Origin: Tillandsia leiboldiana
Taxonomy: Eukaryota; Streptophyta; Magnoliopsida; Poales; Bromeliaceae
NCBI GenBank assembly: GCA_029204045.2
Contig: JAQNDB010000259.1
Coordinates: 40,690-104,689 of the forward strand
Length of the DNA stretch: 64,000 nt
Reading direction: 5' to 3'
Shown here: in pieces, positions 55,399 through 64,000 of the stretch
Layout of the letters: every line of letters begins with the position of its first letter
Position numbering within the stretch: the stretch's first letter is position 1
Made by a program: the position numbers and the translations under genes
The notes under the pieces: generated by a model
Told to the model about the DNA's origin: nothing
What the model saw: only the letters and a program-made list of their open reading frames with translations
The model's database searches: none

Positions 55399-55403
55399 TA
55401 TCC

Positions 55404-55959
55404 TCAGGAAACGCTACTCCCAGTCCGTCCAAGCACAACTAGGACATACAATTCCTAAGACCTTGAAGTCAACAGGGCATTCGTCATTCCATTGGGCCTC
55501 GCTATAAACTCATAATGCCCCTACCGTGTCCTGAACGCCATCTAGGTGAAGTCCTCGGCTGTCTAATTCCAAGTAAGTACTCGCATCATACACTAACTGC
55601 CGGAGTATAACTCCATCAAAAGGTCCTAGATACCACCCGGACTTGTCTACACTCGAACCATAAAAGGACCCTCATAGCTGTGTATCAATGACGTGGCATC
55701 ACCACCGTATACCAACGACGTGGCATCAAGTCAAACAGACCCCTCGATCCATCAGATCCTGCAACTGCGCCATCAGCTCTCTCAACTCTACAGGCGATAT
55801 CCAATGAGGTGCCGTCGAGGGTGGCGCGGTTCCCCGAACCACGTCCAACGCAATCTCTATCTCCCTAACCGGCGGCATTATCAACAGCTCAGGTGAAATC
55901 ACACCCGGGATCTCATGAGCAACAAGGACATCCCTGAGTCCCGGTGCTGCCGTAAGCAC
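55404..55959 (-). pseudogene. Decayed RT N-terminal remnant in element A
   Basis: Continues A's RT beyond element C. The frame 55959-55726 reads APGLRDVLVAHEIPGV, then MPPVREIEIALDVVRGT and SPVELRELMAQLQDLMDRG, matching C's protease-RT linker. The tract 55404-55725 is RT-derived but out of frame. Confidence 0.78.
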
Positions 55960-56594
55960 CTCTCACACTGTCGCTAAAACCTGTATGCTCTAACAATCTC
56001 AACAAGCAAGCCTCCTCTAGTCCGCCTTGCCGAAGATCAAAGTCCTCTCTCGCCGCAGTCAAACATTCTGTGGCGTTGTGCCAATCAATCTCAAGCACAG
56101 GGTCGAGACACCGAATTGCTACAATTTCCAATAATTCTGCCGGTAACTCGCGGTCTCAGCCGCACTGGACATGATCCAAAACCTCCTCCACATGCACAAC
56201 AACAACAAGAACCAGTACCTCTAGTGCACGTGGTAACAAATCTGCCTCTAGTCCAAGCAAGAATGAAACATGCTCAACTCCGACTGATGTGGTGAAATCC
56301 CACCTGCGACACTCGATCCACTACCGTGGCGCCCTCCAACCAGGCGGCACAGATTCATCCGCTCAAAGCAAGTGGTTGTCGTTCAATCTGCCTGAAAATC
56401 AGGACTATCCACAAGGAAGCACGACCTCTGTCTCTGATCACATTGAGGCGACGAATAAGGTCCTCCGCAGATAACAAATCCACACTACCGCTGCGCCACT
56501 CCAAAAAGATACTGATGCTGCCATCGGGGTCCACCCGATCTCCTGCATCTCGGGAACTCGTTATCCTGGAAAAAGAAATCAGAAAGGCCTCTGC
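55960..56594 (-). other. Degenerate protease-region core of element A
   Basis: Homologous to about 19475-20159 in F. I recognise no protease active site or zinc knuckle and no open gene. Confidence 0.55.
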
Positions 56595-57200
56595 CGGCCG
56601 ATCTGTCCTCCATCACCCGGCGCCAAGCGCCAATATCCCGAACTCGCCTCTAGCGGCGGATCCCTATCCAAAGGAACTGCAGTGCCATGCTCCATACGCA
56701 ATGCCTACTTCAACGAGGCGTCGAAACCTATAACGGAGGGACTGAATAAACTGAAAGGTGTCCTGGCGCAATCCACTCCCAGTCTTACATATCCTATGCG
56801 CCTCGTCCCTCGAAACCTAAAGCGCGCAGTTCAACAACTGCATGAACTCTCTGGCACAGGGAGGCTCTCAATTAATCACTCCATCACCACCAACCACGAC
56901 TCTACCTCCAAAGGCTCCAAACTCAATCTTACGAGTCGGGGTGGATCATCTGCCAAATCTGGCTCAATAGATCGATCATGTCCCACAGCTCCTCTGCTGT
57001 CAGCTATCCACCCTGCCTCGGTGCCTCGGCACTAAACATTGGCAAAGAGGGGGCTACTCAGTGCTCCGACAACTGTGTCACTAAGACCAGCTGCTCACTC
57101 TATCGCTGATAAGCCTCAGACAATCCTGTCATTTGGGTCCGGAGTTCTCTGACCTCAATCCGGGTATCCGGCCCAAAACCAACTGCTTAAGCTCAACTGC
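56595..57200 (-). pseudogene. Decayed gag remnant in element A
   Basis: Co-linear with F's gag remnant (20160-20800), sharing GGCGCCAA...CGCCAA and CAACGAGGCGTC segments and the PPRL-type Gag segment near 56930-56950, with multiple stops. Confidence 0.7.
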
Positions 57201-57334
57201 TATGACAGGATGCACACAGGTCAAAACCCAGCGTCGGGGAGACACCGCTCGCCACGATGAAACCACAAAACAACACAAAACAGCGCTCGACCCAATCCAG
57301 CGAAAGTCTAAAGCATGTCACCCGTTCCACAGCA

Positions 57335-57358
57335 TTATGTTGTCTGCAGCCAACATAA
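57335..57358 (-). other. Conserved leader hairpin in A (CTGCAG loop)
   Basis: Identical to the hairpins of C and F in the sense orientation. Confidence 0.85.
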
Positions 57359-57517
57359 TCACTTAGGAGAATAAATATGCCAATCACTCCTCCCGTCCCT
57401 TGGGAGAGGTATAAAACTCAATCAGGACTCTCGCTAAAAATCACGACTCTCACGAAGTCAACCAAGGGTCAAACCATAAGCCTAGGGTTTCTAAGTCCAC
57501 CTTGACCTACAACCTAG

Positions 57518-57529
57518 GCTCTGATACCA
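57518..57529 (-). other. Primer-binding site of element A (tRNA-Met)
   Basis: TGGTATCAGAGC on the minus strand, eight bases from the LTR. Confidence 0.9.
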
Positions 57530-57537
57530 CTCTAATC

Positions 57538-60500
57538 TGTCACGCCCCGGGGTCGAAACTGCGACCCGGGCTCGCCAACAGATCCGCCACCTATGCCAAC
57601 CTGCATAAGCGAAGCGTCCTACCTGCAAGAAAAGTACTACAGCTAACAGATATCAGAGCTAAAAATAAAAATCTGCTGTAAGACTAAAATCAATCACTGT
57701 ACAACTGAAAAATAATACAACAATGTCCACCTCCCAAAAATGATAATCGTACAATATCCTCAGATACAACACTCAAAGCTCAACAGGGACGTATCTCCAA
57801 TAAATACATCAGTGTACAGGCTCTCAATACAAATAAAATCCTCACTACATCAGTCTCTCAAAAGAAGAAAGTAAAATAGCTAATCTACAGACGATCTCCT
57901 CAGAAGGGGTACCGCTACTCTCCAACGACGGGTAGGGATCTAGCTCGCAACTCCCTCGCCTCGATCAACAACCGCAGAATCAGCAACACCCGCTAAGACT
58001 CTGCAAAACAAAGGAGAGGAAGGAAAAAGAAGGGGGAAACCCCCAAAGGGTGTGAGAACTACACCAAAAAGGGAGTTCTCAGAGAGTACCACCGCCAGAC
58101 CCGACGGTCTGCCCACCAAGTCCTCAAGAGACATAAAAATACCCAAAGAAGTGGGAACTAAACAGAACGCTGATGTCACCTAACAGCTACCAAGCCTCCA
58201 TCTAAATGCCCAAGAGGGGAGAATCAAAGAATGGTATGCAACCACTAGCACATGAAGTGCACAATCGACCCAATCGAGCTGACTGCCTCATCTGGTCCAG
58301 TCAAACCTGCGCCTCACCTACGACCACCTCCCGATGACGGGCAGGAATTACGTAGGGCGTCCAAACGGACTAACTCGCTATCGAGTAGTGGCTCATGTAG
58401 GCTATAGTCAAAATCCACGCTCTCTCTCAGAACGGATAAACTCAAGATCACTAAGCCTCTCGCACAACGGTCAACTACTCACAATGAACTTGGGACAACC
58501 GTCGATCCCCAGACGGTTCCCACACACACTAGCACTGGTCTAAACACGGCTACTAGACTCCACTCGGTCCCCCTGACACGAGTGCAACAATAAAAGTATC
58601 TGACCGAAATAACCCAATCAAATGAACCGGTATAAAACCCGGTACTGCCTGCTCTGTCATCAATCTCACGAACTCAGTATCTCCCCTGTCCAAATGACCG
58701 GAACCCAACACGGTCTGACCGGAACCCAACACGGTCTAAAGCCTACTCCGGAGTGGCACTCGAGGGGAGCGACCCACACGAGTAAAGTATCTCTGTCATC
58801 AATATCGCAAGTATCTCTAAATAGCAGGACTAGATCATGACCATGATCAAAGTGGAAAACTCTGTCCACTAAAGAAAGACCCGACCTCAATCGGATGCAA
58901 ATAACGATAAGTGGAAAACTCCATCCACTAATGAAAGCCTCGGTCCTCAATCAGATGCAAAAGTACTCAATAGTGGGAAACTCTGTCCACTAGAGAAAAC
59001 AGATACCCAATCCAGTGCATAAATAAATATCCGGCCAACCGCCCAATATCCGCGGTTGCCGCAAAGCCCCACAACTAATCCAACCTGTCCCAGACACCAA
59101 GTCCCGACTACACTACCCAGACCCCCGCTCGAACCCGAGCAGCACTGACCACCTGACTAACAAAGAAGGAGAAAAGGAAAAGCATGGTTTCTCCTAAGTC
59201 AAGTTCCAATAAGTAGTGCAGCAGTAAAAGATGGCCTAACTATATGACCATACAAGCATGCTTTTGTCCTTGGAAACAATAGAAGAGAGTATAACATATA
59301 GTAGCAAGGCATACTACAATACTCCCACTATGATATACCAATCTCGCATAAATAGGCCACTGAATAAACATGTATGATCTCTATATCATCTAGTGCGGGA
59401 TAAATATAATCTGTCTATCGCATGCTAAGTCTCTAGTTCAACAAGCATGTACAATTATCAGGTAAACATCAATCCATGTGATCTAGGCCTTTTCCATGCT
59501 TACCTCTCGCTCATATTAGTTGCACATTAAATTAGGCATGCTATCAATCATAGAGGGTGACATTCCCACAGGTAAGCTTATCTTAACCATACATGAACAT
59601 CCACTATTACACCTCCCCTAAGGCATAACATGCATATAAACTCTGTTATTCCCTCTAACAGTTGCAATTACTAAGTTTACCCACCTGAAGCACTTAAACC
59701 AAGGCAAACCTGAAGTTGGTGAAGAGTGTAGACGCTCACAGTCCAAAATCTGCCAAAATTACACCCTCGGTACATGTCGCGCAAGCCTTGGCTCCAAACA
59801 GCTAAAAGTACCCCGAAATCAAAGTCTACAGATCCATCGGGTCCAGCAATAAGGTCCAACATTACACTTTCATTCCCAAAATTAACCACGCACAAACACA
59901 CAGAAAATTAGTCCCAAAGATATGCTTATTTCACCTGCCGAAGGTGTCCAGAAAAATCCAATAAAAATATCACAGCAATCCTCGCGTCGATACCTTCGAA
60001 ACGAGTACATGCACGTCCAATTCCAAGCCCCGTAGGCCGAGTTACAAATTCCACAGTACAGGTGCGCAAAACCACACAGCAACATAACTGTAATTCCATT
60101 TACAGATAAGGGGAAGAACATATACCTTCGGTAAAAACTCAGAAAAATCCAAGAAAAATACTGTGATAATCCTTGCGTCGAGTAGATGAAAAAAGTGTAT
60201 AAGTACGTTGCCATACGATGCCCGGTTGCGGAGATATCACCGAAAAACCACGCCGCTGTCCAAATCTCCCTCACAGAAAAGGGGTCACAGTAAGCTCGAA
60301 CAAACACCTTGAAAAGCGCAAAATGAGGAAAGCCGAAAATACCTAGATCGTAGATCTGTCCGTCGCGGATCCAACGGCGAAGAAATCGCTCGAAAAGGTG
60401 GTCGGAGTAGGCCGGGGGAGCTCGCGCACCGAAACGCGACGAAGGGGAACCCAAATGGACGAGCGTCGCGCCGCGCCGTAAAAATGGGAACCTCGATAAG

Positions 60501-60965
60501 CGTGCCACCAAAAAATCTCAAAACTCTGCAGATGGATGCAACATAGCTCGGGGATCATCTTTGCTGAAGGCGCCATGGCGAGAGGAGGCTCGGAAATGCC
60601 GGAAAAAGGGGAAGGAAAGAAGCTCGGATCGCTTTTATAGGCTCCCGGAAACAATTCGGAAAATACCGAATGTGTCCTAAATTCCGGGCGCAAGGAACTT
60701 TCGGGCGCGCACTGTAGCAGCCCGAAAGTTCCCTGGGCACACACTGTAGCAGCCCGAAACTCCCCTGGGCCTCCACGTCTCCCGCCAAACAGGCGACAGC
60801 AATGCCCGCCGCTCACAACGCGACTCGTGGCGCCCCCAGACGCCGACACGTGGCCGCCCACGCGCGGGAACAGCGCGTCAACGCGCCCACGTGCGCCCTG
60901 CGCCCGCCGCCTGCGCCTCTGCACGCACGCTTCCCGAGGCGCTCCCCAGCTAGCTCCGTGGACCG
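57538..60965 (-). repeat. Element A right (5') LTR, interrupted by E
   Basis: Begins TGTCACGCCCCGGGG at 57538. It is related to F's LTRs but clearly diverged, with two 21-bp units (58695-58736) where F has four. TATA box at 60633-60639. It is cut at GACCG (60961-60965) by element E; the left copy continues as 41994-42593, so the last ~600 bp should lie beyond E. Confidence 0.92.
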
Positions 60966-62179
60966 TGTCACGCCCCGGGGTCGAAACTGCGAACCGGGCT
61001 CACTAACAGATCCGCCATCTGTACGGAAACTGCCGTACAGACGAAGCGTCTAACCTGCAGAAAGAATCAACTACAGTATACAGATATCAGAGCCGAAAGT
61101 AAACTACTAAAACTGAAATCCAAACACTGCACAACCGAAAAATAAATACAATATCCATCTTCCAAATACTATCGTACTAAAAAAGTCCTCTGATACAGAA
61201 CTCAAAAGGGAGATCTCCAAAAACATCAGTGTACAAGCTCTATATACAAATATCCTCACTACATCAGTCTCTCAACTGTAAAATAAAGTACAACTCTATA
61301 CCTCACAACAAAGGTCACTCAACAGAGGAAAAGAAGTAAACTAATCTACTGAAGCTCTCCTCTGAAGGGGTACCGCTACACTCCAACGACGGGTAGGGAA
61401 CTAGCTCGCGACTCCCTCGCCTCGGTCAGAAGGATCAGCAACAGGAGCACAGAACAGGAGCAGAAGTCCCTGGGGAAAGACACCACGACGGGTGTGAGAA
61501 CTACTTCCCACAGCAGTTCTCAGTGGTGCCGTCAACAAGCCCACACGGTCCTGCCCACTAAGTCTACTAGAGGTAAAAGATAACAGTGCAATAAATCTGA
61601 ACAAGAAAAGCTGGAGCTACTCTACAGCTACCATACCTCTATTTAGATACTCAAAAAGTGGAACAGATGAAAGTAAAAGAGACCACTCGCACCCAAGGTG
61701 CTCAATAGACCCAATCGAACTGACTGCCTCATAGGGTCCAGTCAAGCCTGCGCCTGTCGACTAGGAACGCGCCTGCCCACTACCACACATCCCCATGAGG
61801 ACGGGATTTACGTGGGGCGTCCTGCCCGACTAACTCACCCCTCGCGCAAAACTGCCTCAACAGGCCCATCGTATCCACAGCGGCATCTCAGGGACGCGAC
61901 TCTAACTGAGGAAAACGGCGCGGCATAGAGTATCACAAATTGGCATAAGCAGCTATAGCCAAAACCACGCTCACTCCCAGAACGGTAGGACTCAAGATCC
62001 CCAAATATCTCGCACAACAGTCGGAGCACTCTCTACGACTCAGCTGATCAGCTCACACGAAACACGAGACACTAGCCTCTCCAACAGCTCGCAGCACAAG
62101 GCACACTGGCTGGAGGTACTCCACAGCCAGGAACGACCCACAACTCAGCTAACAATACTGGTCGGACAACACTCAACGA

Positions 62180-62340
62180 CCTGGGATCACCGTTAACCCC
62201 AACGGTTCCCAACAACACTGGCCGGAAGATACTCGACGGCCCGGGACTACCGCCTGCTCAACGGCTCCCTCCCACGACAGCGCAACAGGGATACTAGACC
62301 TCCCGGGACTACCGTTTACCCAAACGGCTCCCGGCACAGA
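62180..62340 (-). repeat. Three imperfect repeats of about 55-65 bp in E LTR
   Basis: GGGACTACCG...AACGGCTCCC recurs three times. A single related copy is present in the A and F LTRs. Confidence 0.7.
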
Positions 62341-62770
62341 TAAGCAACACGCTACAACTACCAGACTCCACTCTGCTCCCAAGCACGAGTGCAAACGCAT
62401 CCCACACTAAAAGAAAATCCCGACCTCTCGGCCCACTACCCGGGCGAGGATAACACTATGTCCAGGGATAGCAAAACAGTGTGGGTGTCTAAACATAATT
62501 AACCCTAGCCCAAATGAGGGTTTTCTACTGGTCTGGTTACACATACAACATATGACGGGGGTGCTAGGTCAAGTTCCAAAATAGCTGTATTAACAGATGA
62601 CAAAGAGGAATAACCATTCCAACAATCTAGCATGCTACACAAGGAAATAAACTATCATGCATAGTCCTACATCAATAGAATTAAGGTACAGTCCATAAAA
62701 CTTGAGATAAGGCCACCCACCTCGATTTGCCACCAATTGCTCGTAGACACTTGCAATTGGTCTCCACGCG

Positions 62771-63249
62771 ATCCGCACGCAAAACGATGTCCGCTGCAGG
62801 AGTCCGCACGCAAAACGGAGCACGGTGCCGGAATCCGCACGCCAAACGGAGTCCGCACGCAAAACGGTGCACGGTGCCGGAGGAGTCCGCACGCAAAACG
62901 GTGCACGGTGCAGGATCCACGCCCCAAAACGGAGTCCGCACGCAAACGGTGCACGGTGCCGGAGTCCGCACGCAAAAACGGTGCACGGTGCCAGGATCGC
63001 ACGCAAAACGGCCGGTCCGCACGCAAAACGGTGCACGGTGCCGGAGTCCGCACGCAAAACGGTGCACGGTGCAAGATCCGCACGCCAAAACGGAGTCCGC
63101 ACGCAAAACGGTGCACGGTGCCGGAGTCCGCACGCAAAACGGTGCACGGTGCCAGGATCCGCACACAAAACGAGTCCGCACGCAAAACGGTGCACCAGTG
63201 CCAGGATCCGCACACAAAACGGAGTATAGCACGCAAAACGGTGCACGGT
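62771..63249 (-). repeat. 31-bp minisatellite in E LTR, about 14 units
   Basis: GTCCGCACGCAAAACGG then TGCACGGTGCCGGA, repeated with small indels. Each unit includes GTGCAC, a short palindrome. Confidence 0.9.
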
Positions 63250-64000
63250 GGCCCAACACAGCAAAGAGCAAGAGGGTCAATACAGTCTAACAAAATATCG
63301 CTCCAAAACTGTGCCAAAAATACGTTAAAATTAGCACAACGGGGACATACCGTGACCGCCGACGCCGGCCGAAACGCTCCTGCGGAAACTCGCACGCTCC
63401 ACGAGGCCCACGACGCCACGCCACAACAACCACCCTATCCTCCCTCAAACCCCCTCCGCTCGGTTGAAGAAGAAAGAAAGGAAAAGAAGAAAGGAAGAGG
63501 GGGCTTGCGTGCGGGGAGAAAAAGAAGAATGAGGGAGAAAAAAAAGAGGGAGGTCCACAGCACCTCGGGTCCACGGCGCCACGCCGGTCCACAACACCCA
63601 GTGGGGGTGTCTCCGGTCCAGGGCAGGGCGCGCGCCCTGTGCCACGTGGCCGCGTCACGCGCGCCACGCCGCGGGGGCGGGCAAGGCACGCGCCACACGG
63701 GCGCGGTTACACGCGCGCCAGCGTAGGCGCGGGACACCGACGCGCGCCGCACGGACGCCGCGCATCCCCCGCGTCCGCCGCGGGCCGAGAATGGGGGGCC
63801 GCCAGTGGCGGCCCGCGCAGATCCTTCCGACGCGCGCAAGTGAGCACTGCCGTGTCCGTACCTCCCGAGCGCGCGCCCGCCCGCTTTCGTGTCACCAAAA
63901 CTTGGGATACGTGCTGCCCTCGCCTCGAAACACGCGCACTTCATCCGGGCTCCAAAACACACAATTAAATAGTCCATTCTTAGCGATTTCGCGTGATGAA

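Larger units (their letters stand above)
60966..64000 (-). mobile_element. Element E: LTR of a further gypsy element, running off the window
   Basis: Starts TGTCACGCCCCGGGG after GACCG inside A's right LTR. The first part resembles other LTRs here (AACTGCGA, CAGATCCGCC, GCGTCTAACCTGCAG). Near 63950-64000 it resembles the region about 290 bp from A's LTR outer end, so this is probably one nearly complete LTR of about 3.3 kb. It contains repeats at 62180-62340 and 62771-63249 and a CACGTG at about 63642. Whether it is a solo LTR or a full element cannot be seen. Confidence 0.8.

Noticed and set aside
62635..63726. Repetitive open frames with CADSGTVHRF-like units
   Set aside because: Translation of the 31-bp minisatellite in E; no start context or homologue recognised.

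Overview
The window is a nested cluster of LTR retrotransposons from a flowering-plant nuclear genome. I see no host gene, tRNA, rRNA or CRISPR array. The plant assignment rests on Ty3/gypsy polyproteins of the chromovirus Tekay/Del type (Gag, protease, reverse transcriptase, RNase H, integrase, chromodomain-like tail), primer-binding sites matching the 3' end of initiator tRNA-Met, LTRs of 2.8-4.1 kb ending in TG...CA, and a Sirevirus-like Ty1/copia relative. The depth of nesting suggests a large, repeat-rich genome and a heterochromatic location. I cannot name the species.

Layout, using my own element letters. Element A (minus strand, LTRs of about 4 kb, decayed 3.4-kb core) is the oldest layer and spans almost the whole window. 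Its left LTR survives as three pieces (8037-8253, 11932-13361, 41319-42593), its core as 42594-43914 plus 55404-57537, and its right LTR as 57538-60965. Five insertions split A: B (up to 8036, plus strand, intact 1584-aa polyprotein), S (8254-11931, a solo LTR), D (13362-41318, minus strand, polyprotein with stop codons), C (43915-55398, plus strand, intact polyprotein of about 1600 aa) and E (60966 to beyond the window). D itself carries two further insertions: F (14158-25214, same family as A) in its 3' LTR, and G (27319-33438, gag-only Ty1/copia) in its integrase gene. Complete 5-bp target-site duplications flank S, D, F, G and C, so these boundaries are exact.

How the parts relate. B and C look capable of encoding the full machinery. 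C's two LTRs differ by only two substitutions and three homopolymer steps. A and F carry the same coding-dead core with most RNase H and integrase sequence missing, which resembles the LARD class. They share with C the LTR termini, polypurine tract, tRNA-Met site and a 24-nt leader hairpin, so C-like elements are plausible helpers. The A/F LTR promoter has a TATA box preceded by six or seven CACGTG G-box motifs. Several LTRs (B, S, D, E) carry unrelated-looking GC-rich minisatellites at a similar distance from the LTR start, many of them able to form hairpins.

All element comparisons were made by eye from the sequence. Family names come from motif recognition, not database searches.
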